Part shown: piece after piece, positions 1 through 12,540 of the stretch
Numbering within the stretch: position 1 is the stretch's first letter
Layout: the number at the start of each line of letters is the position of its first letter
From: Pollenia angustigena
Lineage: Eukaryota; Arthropoda; Insecta; Diptera; Polleniidae
Length of the DNA: 64,000 nucleotides
Assembly: GCA_930367215.1 (NCBI GenBank)
Contig: OV884056.1
Coordinates: 121,022,053 to 121,086,052, forward strand
Direction of reading: 5' to 3'
Made by a program: the position numbers and the translations under genes
Notes under the pieces: generated by a model
The model's input: the letters and a program-made list of their open reading frames with translations, nothing else
Databases searched by the model: none
What the model was told of the DNA's origin: nothing

Positions 1-2370
1 AAATAAAGTTACAATTAAAGATGCCTATCCTCTGCAGAATATCGATGGGATATTAAGTAGAATAGACGAAACCTCCTATATTAGCAGTGTAGACTTAAAA
101 TTCGCATTTTGGCAGATAGAATTAGATGAAGAAAGCAAACCTTATACCGCGTTCACTGTAGCAGGCCGTCCACTCTACCAATTTCGCGTAATGCCCTTCG
201 GCTTATGCAATGCGGCTCAAAGACTTTGTAGGCTAATGGACAAAGTTATTCCACAAAGGCTTAAGGAAAACGTTTTTATATACCTAGACGACCTGCTTGT
301 TATCTCAGATAGTTTTGAAAAACACCTAGATCTATTAAAAGATGTAGCTCAGTGTCTTAAAAAGGCTAACTTAACGATTGGTTTAAAAAAATCACAATTT
401 TGCTTTAAGCAACTAAAATATCTAGGATTTATAATTGGAGGTGGAATGTTAAAGACTGACCCTGAAAAAATTAAGGCCATAAGAGAAATTAGAATACCAA
501 AGACTCCAAGGGAGGTCCGAAGTTTTTTAGGAATAGCTGGCTGGTATCGCAGGTTTATCAAAGATTTTTCTACGATATCTGCGCCTTTAACTGATTCCTT
601 AAAGAAATCCAGCAAGTTTGTAATGACACCTGAATCTATGTCTGCCTTTGAAAATCTGAAAAAAGCTTTAACATCAGCTCCAGTTTTTACAGTTTTTACA
701 GATTTTACATACAGTGTGATGCATGCCATTATGGCATAGGTGCAGTTTTGTACCAATTAAACAACAATAATGAAGAGCATCCAATTGCGTTTTACTCGCA
801 AAAGTTAAATCCCTGTCAAAGAAATTACAGCGTGACGGAGAAAGAATGCCTAGCAGCAGTAATGGCTGTAAAAAAATTCCGCCCATACGTTGAGATGATG
901 CCGTTCACGATTGTCACAGACCACGCCAGCCTCAAATGGCTGATGTCTTTAAAAGACTTAACAGGTAGATTAGCTCGTTGGTCATTGCAACTTCAGGCTT
1001 TTGATTTCGAAATCATGCATAGAAAAGGATCTGAAAATACTGTAGCTGATATGCTATCACGGCTACCAGAAGAAAGCGTTGAAGAAATAAATCTAGAAGA
1101 CCTTTTTGATTTCGAAACAACCGAATTTCAAAGTGATGAATACCTGGAGCTAATAAAAGAAATACAAAGTAATGAACAACAACTATCAGACCTAAAAGTA
1201 GATAACGGAATGATTTTCAAAAAAATGTCGTTTGAGCGAGAAGAAAATGATGAAGAATGTAAATGGAAACTGTGGAAACCACCAAATATAACGCAACCGC
1301 TTATAGAGAAAGCACACGCAACACTAACAACAGCACATGGTGGAATAGCCAAAACTCTTGAAAGGTTGAAAAGGCACTTTTACTGGCCCAAGATGGCGTT
1401 TCAGGTTAAAACGTTTATAAGAAATTGTCAAATATGTTAGGAAACCAAACCTACTAATCAAAACCTAAGACCCGAAATAGGTAATCAAGTTGTGACAGAA
1501 AGGCCCTTTCAAAAGCTTTACATAGACTTTATGGGTAAATACCCCAGATCTAAAAGCGGAAATTGTTATATTTTTGTAGTAGTTGACCACTTTACAAAAT
1601 TCACGTTTCTAAAAGCAATGAGAGAGGCATTAACACAAAATGTAATTGATTTTCTTGTTCAAGAAATTTTCTACAAGTTTGGCGTGCCAGAAATAATACA
1701 TAGCGACAATGGGGCACAATTCATATCTAAAAATTTTGAAAATCTAATAAAAACTTATAAAATAAATCACATTAAAACAGCCGTGTACTCTCCACAAAGT
1801 AACGCAAGCGAAAGGGTAAACCAGTCAGTCTTGTCAGCAATCAGAGCTTATCTAAAAGAAGACCACCGAGATTGGGACCTATACCTATCTGAAACAGAAT
1901 GCGCCTTACGAACTGCAGTTCATTCAGCTACAGGCTTTACACCGTTTTTCGCTCTGTTCGGATACCATATGTATTCAAGCGGAGGTGAATACAAACTGAG
2001 CAAATTTAGATCGAAACGATAAACTTGAAATAATTAGGCAACAAATAAAAGATAATATGAGAAAAGCCTACGAGAAAAGTGCCGAAAGGTACAATAACCG
2101 ATCTCGTAAAATAACTTTTGCTCCAGGCCAAGAAGTTTATCGCCGAAATAACACGTTTAGTGACTTTGCAAAAAACCGAAACGAAAGTGTAGGGTGGTTC
2201 GGCCTGTAGGGAACAATATGTATGAGCTGGAAACATTACAGGGTAAATCAGTAGGGATTTATCACGTTAAAGATATTAAGGTGTGATGGCATCGGCCAGG
2301 AAAATGTGCAATACTAGGGGATTAGTTCTATTGTTACACTATAGTAGGTAATTATACTTAGGATTAGAGT
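1..2370 (+). mobile_element. Ty3/Gypsy retrotransposon, copy 1: 3' part of internal region
   Basis: This stretch is nearly identical, base for base, to 9345-11712 (constant offset 9344; only scattered substitutions seen). It begins mid-pol at the window edge, so its gag and left LTR lie outside. It runs directly into the 3-kb repeat at 2371, which I read as the LTR shared with copy 2. After the pol end (2286) only about 84 bp separate it from the LTR, whereas copy 2 has about 4.8 kb at that place. The last bases before the LTR (AGGATTAGAG) are purine-rich and could be a weak polypurine tract, but this is not convincing. Confidence 0.9.
2..2286 (+). pseudogene. pol: Gypsy pol copy 1 (RT, RNase H, integrase), broken
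   Basis: The frame is open from base 2 and encodes the reverse transcriptase palm. YLDD, the catalytic motif, lies near 280-295, followed by the tether with SFLGIAGWYRRF near 510-555. A one-base shift between about 700 and 748 interrupts the start of RNase H (the CDA region), which resumes in another frame to the HRKGSENTVADMLSRLP region near 1015-1070. The integrase HHCC finger ends at CQIC and is followed at once by a TAG stop (1438-1440). The same frame reopens for the integrase core, with D of YIDFMG, D of SDNGAQF and E of NASERVNQ, to 2022. A further frameshift precedes a C-terminal segment ending near 2286. The same shift and stop are in copy 2. Family assignment is firm. Function as it stands is ruled out. 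Confidence 0.9.
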
Positions 2371-5300
2371 TGAGGCAAATTTTCTTGTGCTGAGGCAGAA
2401 TATGTATGCAGCATGTTCGTTTTGTTTTGAACTGCTGGGCATGCTGAAATAAAGGGAAAAGTTAGCATTAGTATTTGTGCAAAATAAAATGTACAGGGGA
2501 ACGATACTTATCTTTATTTATGTGTAGTTTCCTGTCCAGTATCCATTAATGTAGGTAAAACATCCCAAAAACCTGAAAAGATAGAAAAAAATTGAAAATT
2601 AATTACAAAATTGTACTCACATGCGGCTTTTCTTCAATGGCGACCAATAATGAAAAATAATCATATGTTTGTGTGTGGGCGTTGCTGAAGTGTAGTGTAG
2701 AAACGTATGTTGCAAAATCAACCGCAAAAACTACATTGAATGGCAACGTTGGCTTAATAGTGAAATAGTGCAGAGCAGGGTATAGTAAAATTTTTGCAGG
2801 GCTGTATTTTCCATTCAAAAGTGAAAAATAATTTTCAAAATATAATTTATTAAAATTTATGAATGAATGGAAAATACTTGTGAAATTTTATGAACGCCTG
2901 GTAAGCAAACTGGTTGAGATAAAGGAGTTAGGATGTTTATATTGTTTATGGGTTTATATAGTTATTAAAGCCGCGGTATTTTAAAGATATGTAAATAAAT
3001 AAATATTCAAGTCTTGCTAGGAATATTTAAATAAAAATAAAAACATTTTTTAGAAGAGCGGAAAAATGATGTAATTAATTGTGGGTTATATAATTTCTTT
3101 TTTACAGAATAAAAGGCGCCAAGAGATTTTTTTGACATAGATATTATAATAAATACACAGAGGCGCGAATATAAAAGTATATATATATATTTTCTTTGGT
3201 ATTTTTGTGGTTAAGGGAGAGGCGCCAAGAGAAAAAGTAGGTGCAGATTTTCTTTAGTGAGATTTTGTAGTGTTGTTTGGAAGTTGAAAATGAGAATATT
3301 GGAAAATACCGCCAAAGGGAAAGAAATAAGTGAGGAATTTAAGCAGGCTTACTAAGAGAATCAGGCTTAATAGTTAACAATATTTTGAAGTGCGACAGAC
3401 TGTGAAAAAAGTAAATTGAAGTGGTAAAAAGTTGATATTTGTTATTTATACTTGTGTGGTGTTAAAAAAAAAATATCTGCATCAGTAAAGGAAAGGGGGA
3501 ACAACTCCAAGAGTTTAAATTGAAGATCCATCATAAAGATTAGTGAATCATAAAATAAAAAAAAAACGTAAGCTAGTGCCAAAATTTAATGGGTTTTAAT
3601 AAAAGCAAGTTTTCATTTATTAAGTCTGTGAAGTAATTGCTGTTAGTCATAATAAAGTTCTAGAGTTGTTAAAGATTTATAAATCAAACTGTTAACAAAA
3701 ATTTGATAAGTAAATGATTAATAAATCTGGGTATTTTATTATGGTAAGACAATTGAAATAAAAAAAGGAAACAAAAGCTTAAGTAAATGAAAATTTGGAA
3801 AGTGTAGTTTAGAGGATAGTGTAATAATAAAATATTATTACATCTTTTTTTATATAGCTGGCTATCCTCTATTCTCACGGGTATTGACTTACGAGGTCTG
3901 TCAGAAGGATTTTTCCCTAACATCACATGAGATATAGCCAGGTATTTTATTTTATTTATTTACGTATGCATATACATTCGAGTTTTGGCGGTGATTTTAA
4001 AAAATTGAAGGAAAACCATTTGTATTCCAAACTGTATAAAAATCCTAAGCTATGAATATTGCTCTATATTGTTGAAGAAACATACAAACCATTTTTACAT
4101 TCGGGATTAAAGAGAAAAGTAACAAGTACGAGTGTATGCAAAATTATGAATTTTTATTTATGCGTATTTTAAAAGTAAAAGTATAAAAAAATAGTGCCTT
4201 ATAAGAAGTTACACGCAAAGAAAATTTAAAAAAAAGAGCATTGAAAAAAAAAACGAAAAACATTAAGAGTAAAAATTGAATATTGAATTAAGGAAGTAAT
4301 AAAAAGAAAATAGTACAGGTTATTAGATAATATAAAAAAAAGAACATGTAAATTAAAATTTAAATACTGTATTAAATTACAGAAAAAAATTGGTATAGTT
4401 TATAAGCTTATATATATATATAAAAAAAATAATATAAATACATTTAATTTAGAGTTGAGGTTCAATTGTAAGAGAATATTGTGTCCTTATTTAGCGATCA
4501 GGGATAAAGAAAACAGCCTATGAAAAAGAAAGAAAAAAAAATATAAGTTAATTTGTGTATTTATAAGTATTTGAGTTGAGGAGAAAATATAATAACATAA
4601 AGAATTCCAAGGTTAGTGCTCAAATTACGCGCTAGAATTATAAAAATAGGACAAATAGTGAACTTCAGGGAGCTCCTTTTAGTTGTAGAAATTGTTGAAT
4701 TAGTAGAAACGTTAAGATTTTAAAGAAAGCAAATAAAAATAATTTGAGCTCTGAATAGGAGTTAATATATGAAAGAAAAAGGATTTTTAGTAAAATATAA
4801 ATGTTGTTGCTTTGAGCTAAATTCAAATATAAGTAAATATATACAAATTAATACAAAAAAAATAATATTTAAATTTATAACAACAAAAAAAAGGAAAGAA
4901 TTAGTAACGGCTGAAAAATAAAATTAGGATTATATTATTATTATATTATTTGAATATTATAATTTATTTTAGTAGTTGTATAAAACATAAATAATTATAA
5001 ATTTGTTAGTTTATATTTAAATTTTATAAATATGAATAAATATTGTTTTGGTTAAGTGATTTACAGAAAGAATGTTGGCTTAATTAATTTAGGTTTTGGC
5101 AATGGTAGACCGGTAAGTAAAAGTAGGGTCAGGTGGATTTTGGGGTCGAAAGTCAAACGGCTTTGGACGATATTTTTCGGCTAGGTTGGGAGGGCAAATA
5201 ATGAGACCAACATCTGTCTCATCGTGATGATTCTTGTGTTTGTGGAATCATGTTGTAGTTTCAGTGTTGATGTGTTTATTTTTGTTTTTTTTCGTGTTCG

Positions 5301-5406
5301 GGTACGCGTCAGGCGAGAAGGGTTGGGACCACCTGAGAGTCACAATAAACAAAAACAAGAAGGAAGAGCTAGTCGGAAACCTCGCCTGTTCAACCGGCCC
5401 GTAACA
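2371..5406 (+). repeat. Long terminal repeat, shared by tandem copies (about 3.0 kb)
   Basis: This copy is 3036 bp against 2994 bp at 16476-19469. The two are nearly identical apart from scattered substitutions, homopolymer changes and one deletion of about 36 bp in the right copy (near 4870-4910 here). The ends are TGAGGC...GTAACA, the canonical TG...CA. AATAAA stands at 5344-5349 near the right end. No coding sequence is recognised. GGCGCCAAGAG occurs twice (3115 and 3221), and (AT)n tracts lie near 3178 and 4412. The plus strand is very A-rich and C-poor from about 4200 to 5040. The four bases GAGT before TG are also shared with the right copy, so the start is uncertain by 4 bp. Confidence 0.8.
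5344..5349 (+). promoter_or_regulatory. Putative LTR polyadenylation signal AATAAA
   Basis: AATAAA lies 57 bp before the LTR end, a suitable place for the R/U5 boundary of a retroelement. The right LTR has the same hexamer (near 19407). Its use is inferred from position only. Confidence 0.45.
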
Positions 5407-5410
5407 GAAA

Positions 5411-5419
5411 TGGCGCCCA
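5411..5419 (+). promoter_or_regulatory. Primer-binding site, tRNA-Lys-like
   Basis: TGGCGCCCA starts 4 bp after the LTR end (spacer GAAA). It matches the first bases of the tRNA-Lys-type primer-binding site used by many Gypsy elements and retroviruses. The match stops after about nine bases, so the exact primer tRNA is not certain. The site sets the direction of the element and supports reading 2371-5406 as its 5' LTR. Confidence 0.65.
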
Positions 5420-7130
5420 TACAAATTAAATAACTCGGAATACTTTTTCAAATAATTTGATCAAGTATCCTGAGCTATTGTGACAATTAATATGTGGAAA
5501 CAGCTATACATATGTATATAGGGAAATAACACACCTTTAGTAGCATCAAACTTCCAGTTTTTAGATTATAGATTTTTATTGATGTAGCCACCTAAGGGAA
5601 TAAGAAGTTAGAGTGTTGTATATTAATAGAATTCGAAAAATTTAAGATTGGATGGTGGAATATTAGGACTTACGGGATTGAACTGCCTTAGCTTATAGGG
5701 CCCATACACAATACCATCATGATTGTACAATCAAGTGATTGTGCAATTAAGCTTAAAGCACACAACACACCAGCATGCTGGTACAAAATTCATTTTTTAC
5801 CAAAAATTGTGTGGAAAAGGTTGTAATGAATAACAATAAAATTTGTGCTGCTGTTATTATTGCTATTATCCTAAAACGAAAACGAATAAGGAGTAAAAAA
5901 AAACCTGTTTTAATTTAAATTTTATTTTAAATTTTGTATTTTTTGATGTTTATGCCTTGACGATTTAACATTTATGAGCTAACTTTACAGCACACGATAC
6001 AATCATGCTGGTACAATCCAAAAAAAAAATCAAATTTTTTTGGATAAAGCACCATCAGCTGGTACAATCACACCACAAGCTCATACACGGTCCATCAGCT
6101 GGCACAATCACTTGATTGTACAATCATGATGGTATTGTGTATGGGCCCTATTAGTGAAGCATTAGAATTCCTAATTGTAGGGTGTTTAGTTTCGAAGACT
6201 TTCAAATTTTTTTTGTGTAAAATTTTGATTTGTAATAGAGAATCGATCAATGACAGTATAGTAACGGATATCGTTCAATAACCTCTCGTGCTCTGTTATG
6301 ACACGAGGTTAGTTGTATTGAATGTTATTTGATGTCAATCGTAGCTCACTTTGTAACCATTACAGGGGAAAGTACGATTGATCATACTGAAAATTATCTT
6401 ATTTTTATTTTTTTTTTTTTTTTTTTATTTACGTTTTTCCACAAAATACAAGAATCCGTCAATAAAATTATTTACCGCCTTGACATACGAATCCGTCTAC
6501 CATTGCCAACCTGTAAAAAAATAAATTTTTATTAATCAAAACATATATTAAACATATTTAGTTTTTTTTTTACAAATTTTATTATTTTACTTTAGTTATT
6601 TTTTTAATTAGAATCAAATAGTTTTTTTTTTATCAATTTATTTTAGTAAAGCTATTATTTTTTTTATTTTTATTTACGTCTATTTTTTTTGATTTATTTT
6701 TTTTTTTTGTTTGTTTGAATTTTTTTTATTATTATATGCATGCATGAATTACTTTTTTTATATATATTTTTTCTATATTTTTATTAGCTTAAAATTTGTT
6801 TTTTTTATTACATACATGAATTTTTTTTTTTTCTTAATATTAACCCAAATTTCATTATTTTTTTTTTGAAAATTTTTTTTTCGTTACGGTAAACCCTTTG
6901 TTTTGTTTTACCACTAAAGTTGTGAATTTTTTTTGATCAATAGGCTCAAAATAATATCATCGGGAAAATATTTTTTTTTTTTGAGTAACTTGATATTTAG
7001 TAGGGCAATAGGGTATGAATAATAGTCCGCCTGAATAAGACAGGTGCAGTTTGACCTAAATAGATCTTCACCACACGTCTTAGAAAAAATTTGCAAACCT
7101 AATACTCCCAAAACTAAAGTGAATATAGAG
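5420..7130 (+). other. Untranslated leader of Gypsy copy 2
   Basis: About 1.7 kb lies between the primer-binding site and the gag start, 451 bp of which is a MITE. From about 6400 to 6990 the plus strand is strongly T-rich with many runs of seven or more T, the opposite skew to the A-rich LTR. A short hairpin (AACCTCTCGTG ... CACGAGGTT) lies at about 6280-6311. Small open frames here look like chance. Confidence 0.6.
5698..6148 (+). mobile_element. MITE with 47-bp inverted repeats and TA target duplication, copy 1
   Basis: The 451-bp element has perfect 47-bp terminal inverted repeats beginning GGGCCCATACACAATACC. It is flanked by TA on both sides (5696-5697, 6149-6150), as for Tc1/mariner-type insertions. 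A second copy in inverted orientation lies at 38964-39398. It carries no coding sequence. It sits in the leader of the Gypsy element and so inserted after, or travelled with, that copy. Confidence 0.9.
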
Positions 7131-8384
7131 ATGGCCGAAGGTAATCAGAATGGCGACCAAATTAGGGATTTGTCGAAAACTATAATTTCTAGTACTCCGA
7201 ATATGCCACAGAGTGGTAACGTTTTGAGTGATTTGTTAGCACAGGGTACTAGTAGACAGCCTAATCAACCCGTTAGTTTAGATAGAATAGAAGAGTCGTT
7301 AAAACAGTTAGTTGATCAGAGTATTAATGTACAAGTAACAGATATCAAGAATACTATGGCCCAATTGACATCTACTATTAGTAGGCTCAGCATTGTGGTG
7401 CAGCAAACCCAAAAAGAAAATTACAAGTTAATGTCGAACTTACCAAATGCATCCAGAAGTTCCAACGGGACACAACAGCCAATGGATATCTCTGGTATGA
7501 AACAGCAACAATCGTCTCACTCCTCTAGAGCTTCGTCAGTGTGTAGTGATGAACAAAGATACTGCAACCGACCTCGTATTGATAAGTGGGGGCTTGAATT
7601 TAATGGCGACAATAATAAGCTGGCTGTCGAAGATTTTGTGTTTCGACTAGAACGGCTCCAGAGTCAATATGGTGTATCGTGGAAAGAAGTGCTTGATAAC
7701 TTCCACCTTTTAGTGAAAGGAGCTGCAGAAAAGTGGTATTGGTTGTTTATTCAAACCAACTATGTGTCTGAATGGTCCACTTTAAAGTCTGCATTGCTGA
7801 AGCAGTATCAGGCTACGCGATCAAGTTTTGAGTTGATGAGAGACATAATCGAACGGAAACAGCTGCCAGGTGAAACTATAGATGAATTTTTCTTTGCTAT
7901 GACACAGTTTAGGTCACGCCTGACCATTTCAATGCCAGAAGCTGAAATGATTAATATGTTAAAAAAGAATATAAGAGAGGCAATAGGAAGAATAGTTTAC
8001 CCAATGACTGTATCATCTGTGGAGGTACTTAGAATGTGTTGTCTAGATGCCGAAAAAACTTTTCTGAAAAAGGAGGTAAGACCACAGCCGGGAGCAAACC
8101 GTTATGTGAGGCAAACCGTTGTGGACGTTGACTGTGAAGAGGTAGCGTCAGTAAGATTACAGAGCTCAAGCAAGTCAGCGCCGAATACCGCCCTTATTTG
8201 CTGGAACTGGCGACAAAATGGGCATATGTTTATAGATTGTCCAGCCGATCAGAGGTCAATTTTTTGTTATAGGTGTGGCAAGCCTGATACCATAGGCCCA
8301 AACTGCGATAACTGCAGGTGTAGAAATTTTGTCAGGAACGAGGGGAAAGCGGGGAACCATCGTTCAACACAAAACCCGCAATAG
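7131..8384 (+). CDS. gag: Gypsy copy 2 Gag, open but with altered zinc knuckles
   Basis: This 417-codon frame starts at the ATG of MAEGNQNG; an in-frame opening upstream lacks any Gag character. Residues about 150-330 look like a retrotransposon Gag capsid (WGLEFNGD..., VEDFVFRLERL, EKWYWLF, RKQLPGETIDEFFF). The C-terminus has two nucleocapsid-type knuckles, both damaged. The first reads C-W-N-W-R-Q-N-G-H-x4-C, with tryptophan for the second cysteine. The second reads C-Y-R-C then GKPDTIGPNC, without the usual histidine. It would coat and package the element RNA. The reading frame is intact, but nucleic-acid binding is doubtful. Pol opens 7 bp after the gag stop in another frame. Confidence 0.85.
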   Translation: MAEGNQNGDQIRDLSKTIISSTPNMPQSGNVLSDLLAQGTSRQPNQPVSLDRIEESLKQLVDQSINVQVTDIKNTMAQLTSTISRLSIVVQQTQKENYKLMSNLPNASRSSNGTQQPMDISGMKQQQSSHSSRASSVCSDEQRYCNRPRIDKWGLEFNGDNNKLAVEDFVFRLERLQSQYGVSWKEVLDNFHLLVKGAAEKWYWLFIQTNYVSEWSTLKSALLKQYQATRSSFELMRDIIERKQLPGETIDEFFFAMTQFRSRLTISMPEAEMINMLKKNIREAIGRIVYPMTVSSVEVLRMCCLDAEKTFLKKEVRPQPGANRYVRQTVVDVDCEEVASVRLQSSSKSAPNTALICWNWRQNGHMFIDCPADQRSIFCYRCGKPDTIGPNCDNCRCRNFVRNEGKAGNHRSTQNPQ

Positions 8385-8391
8385 AACCTGA

Positions 8392-11300
8392 AAAAATGAA
8401 CAAGTCATTAATATAGCAAAAGAAACAAAAAATTTTAACAAATTTATACCACAACAAAAACATTTATATACACTAGAAGAAAGACAACAAAATTATGAAA
8501 TTGTAAGAAACCAAATATTCAATGCAGAAATTTATTCTAGAAGGCCAGAAATAACAAGAAGAATAAGAAAGTTAAGACAAAAATTTAAAGAGAAAAAAAG
8601 AAATAGAAAACTTGCGATTGAAACAATCAAAACAGCAGATAATAAATCAGCTGATCCCAGGCCATATGCCGAGTTTGCTATGGGAAATGTCAAAATAAAA
8701 GGTCTACTTGATACTGGTGCTTCTGTGAGTATTCTGGGAAAGGGATGCAGGGAAATAGTAGAAAGTTTAGATTTAGCTACATCACCCATATTTTCTATTA
8801 TCACTACAGCTAGTGGACAGGAGCAAAGATTGTTAGGTAAAATAGTAACAGAAGTAGAATTTAATAATAAAACCAATAGCATGACACTTTACTTATGCCC
8901 TGATCTAGAGCAGCCTGCATATCTTGGCGTAGATTTTTGGAAAATTTTTGAACTTGCGCCAGAAATAGCAGGAGTTTCGGAAATGAATATGGAAAAAATT
9001 ATTGAGGAATATAAATCGGAAAACCATAAATCAGATCCTCTCGATTTAACTGAGGTACAAAAAGTAGAATTAGATAAAGTGGTAAAAATGTTTCCATCTT
9101 TTGAGGAACAAGGTCTAGGATGCACGTCAATGGAAAAGCACTCTATAAAATTAGTAGAGGGAGCAGAACCGGTGAAGGATAGATATTATCCCATTTCACC
9201 AGCCGTGCAAGAAATAGTGTATAAAGAAATTGATAGCATGCTAGAACTTAACGTTATTGAGGAAAGCGAAAGTCCGTGAAGTAATAGGACAACGGTTGTT
9301 AGGAAACCGGGTAAAAATAGGTTTTGCCTAGATGCCAGAAAGCTAAATAAAGTTACAATTAAAGATGCCTATCCTCTGCAGAATATCGATGGGATATTAA
9401 GTAGAATAGACGAAACCTCCTATATTAGCAGTGTAGACTTAAAATTCGCATTTTGGCAGATAGAATTAGATGAAGAAAGCAAACCTTATACCGCGTTCAC
9501 TGTAGCAGGCCGTCCACTCTACCAATTTCGCGTAATGCCCTTCGGCTTATGCAATGCGGCTCAAAGACTTTGTAGGCTAATGGACAAAGTTATTCCACAA
9601 AGGCTTAAGGAAAACGTTTTTATATACCTAGACGACCTGCTTGTTATCTCAGATAGTTTTGAAAAACACCTAGATCTATTAAAAGATGTAGCTCAGTGTC
9701 TTAAAAAGGCTAACTTAACGATTGGTTTAAAAAAATCACAATTTTGCTTTAAGCAACTAAAATATCTAGGATTTATAATTGGAGGTGGAATGTTAAAGAC
9801 TGACCCTGAAAAAATTAAGGCCATAAGAGAAATTAGAATACCAAAGACTCCAAGGGAGGTCCGAAGTTTTTTAGGAATAGCTGGCTGGTATCGCAGGTTT
9901 ATCAAAGATTTTTCTACGATATCTGCGCCTTTAACTGATTCCTTAAAGAAATCCAGCAAGTTTGTAATGACACCTGAATCTATGTCTGCCTTTGAAAATC
10001 TGAAAAAAGCTTTAACATCAGCTCCAGTTTTTACAGTTTTTACAGATTTTACATACAGTGTGATGCATGCCATTATGGCATAGGTGCAGTTTTGTACCAA
10101 TTAAACAACAATAATGAAGAGCATCCAATTGCGTTTTACTCGCAAAAGTTAAATCCCTGTCAAAGAAATTACAGCGTGACGGAGAAAGAATGCCTAGCAG
10201 CAGTAATGGCTTTAAAAAAATTCCGCCCATACGTTGAGATGATGCCGTTCACGATTGTCACAGACCACGCCAGCCTCAAATGGCTGATGTCTTTAAAAGA
10301 CTTAACAGGTAGATTAGCTCGTTGGTCATTGCAACTTCAGGCTTTTGATTTCGAAATCATGCATAGAAAAGGATCTGAAAATACTGTAGCTGATATGCTA
10401 TCACGGCTACCAGAAGAAAGCGTTGAAGAAATAAATCTAGAAGACCTTTTTGATTTCGAAACAACCGAATTTCAAAGTGATGAATACCTGGAGCTAATAA
10501 AAGAAATACAAAGTAATGAACAACAGCTATCAGACCTAAAAGTAGATAACGGAATGATTTTCAAAAAAATGTCGTTTGAGCGAGAAGAAAATGATGAAGA
10601 ATGTAAATGGAAACTGTGGAAACCACCAAATATAACGCAACCGCTTATAGAGAAAGCACACGCAACACTAACAACAGCACATGGTGGAATAGCCAAAACT
10701 CTTGAAAGGTTGAAAAATCACTTTTACTGGCCCAAGATGGCGTTTCAGGTTAAAACGTTTATAAGAAATTGTCAAATATGTTAGGAAACCAAACCTACTA
10801 ATCAAAACCTAAGACCCGAAATAGGTAATCAAGTTGTGACAGAAAGGCCCTTTCAAAAGCTTTACATAGACTTTATGGGTAAATACCCCAGATCTAAAAG
10901 CGGAAATTGTTATATTTTTGTAGTAGTTGACCACTTTACAAAATTCACGTTTCTAAAAGCAATGAGAGAGGCATTAACACAAAATGTAATTGATTTTCTT
11001 GTTCAAGAAATTTTCTACAAGTTTGGCGTGCCAGAAATAATACATAGCGACAATGGGGCACAATTCATATCTAAAAATTTTGAAAATCTAATAAAAACTT
11101 ATAAAATAAATCACATTAAAACAGCCGTGTACTCTCCACAAAGTAACGCAAGCGAAAGGGTAAACCAGTCAGTCTTGTCAGCAATCAGAGCTTATCTAAA
11201 AGAAGACCACCGAGATTGGGACCTATACCTATCTGAAATAGAATGCGCCTTACGAACTGCAGTTCATTCAGCTACAGGCTTTACACCGTTTTTCGCTCTG

Positions 11301-11630
11301 TTCGGATACCATATGTATTCAAGCGGAGGTGAATACAAACTGAGCAAATTTAGATCGAAACGATAAACTTGAAATAATTAGGCAACAAATAAAAGATAAT
11401 ATGAGAAAAGCCTACGAGAAAAGTGCCGAAAGGTACAATAACCGATCTCGTAAAATAACTTTTGCTCCAGGCCAAGAAGTTTATCGCCGAAATAACACGT
11501 TTAGTGACTTTGCAAAAAACCGAAACGAAAGTGTAGGGTGGTTCGGCCTGTAGGGAACAATATGTATGAGCTGGAAACATTACAGGGTAAATCAGTAGGG
11601 ATTTATCACGTTAAAGATATTAAGGTGTGA
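8392..11630 (+). pseudogene. pol: Gypsy copy 2 Pol (protease, RT, RNase H, integrase), broken
   Basis: The frame opens after TGA (8389-8391) and runs to a TGA at 9277. It holds an aspartic protease with LLDTGASVSILG near 8703-8738 and the lead-in to RT. The 9277 TGA replaces the tryptophan expected in the SPW-S-N motif. The same frame continues through RT (YLDD near 9630) to 10083, where a one-base shift breaks RNase H. RNase H and the integrase finger run to a TAG at 10782-10784; the integrase core (D, D, E all visible) runs to 11366; a frameshifted C-terminal segment ends near 11630. The RNase H shift and the TAG are also in copy 1, so the two copies share a defective ancestor. Trans-complementation would be needed for movement. 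Confidence 0.9.
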
Positions 11631-11712
11631 TGGCATCGGCCAGGAAAATGTGCAATACTAGGGGATTAGTTCTATTGTTACACTATAGTAGGTAATTATA
11701 CTTAGGATTAGA

Positions 11713-12540
11713 AAAATTGATTTTCTTTTACATACCATAGCAGTGCAAAAAGTGTACAAATCTGTGATCCAATTTAATTATAATTTTCCTTTACCAAAGA
11801 AATGTATGTTGTGATGTCCAGTTTTTTTTACAATTTATTTTCGTTTTTATATGCGATGATTTTATGGAAGGTGCAATATTTGAGATACTCTCAATGTTGT
11901 GCAATTCATAGAATCTGTTGTATTTTTGACGAATCTAAAAAGAAAGAAAAAACAAATCACAAAGTACACATTCTTGATATGGCTGAATAACAAAATGTAC
12001 TTCCCGTGAAGTAACCAACGGTTAAGCTAGTTATGCATCCTAAAACATCTCTCAAAGCTTTGTCAAAAAAGATTTGTAGAGATGTGTGATGACAACTAGA
12101 CAATGATTCTTGTTAAGAAAAGAATCAATAGAGGCGTGACCCTATATTTTAGACGCGGTTCGGAGGAACTTAGAATTTTAATAAAAGTTTTTGCCTCAAA
12201 ACAAAGGTTTTGTGGGCGTTCTAATATAAAAAATTAAGCACACAATTGTGCATTACTGGTTAAAATCCAGTAACAAGAAATTTTTTTTTAATTAAAATTG
12301 GGTTGCCTCTACTAAGTTTTTTTTTACCAAAGTAAAAATTTAGGAAGAGAGCTATTGTCTGGTCGTCATCAACGGGGATGGATTTGACTCAGTTGCGATC
12401 AGTATCGAAGGCAATAATTGCGAGGTTTCCTGGGGAGAAGAATATATTAAACTATTTCGGCTATGAATAGATAACACATTTTATACTTACATTTTATTAT
12501 TGCCCGGCTAATTCAAGTAGAGCATGAGACTCTTAATTTC
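11713..12540. other. Unclassified sequence between pol and the LINE
   Basis: About 830 bp have no counterpart in copy 1 and no other match in the window. The longest open frame (11802-11990, 62 codons) has no recognisable features. It may be the LINE 5' untranslated region, element sequence lost from copy 1, or inserted foreign DNA. Confidence 0.4.

Noticed and set aside
2603..2818. A 71-codon minus-strand frame conserved in both LTRs
   Set aside because: The LTRs are nearly identical, so conservation says nothing; no domain or codon signal was seen.
5224..5433. A 69-codon frame in the LTR end with an arginine-rich stretch
   Set aside because: It crosses the LTR boundary and primer-binding site, and the right copy diverges at the boundary. 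It is chance.
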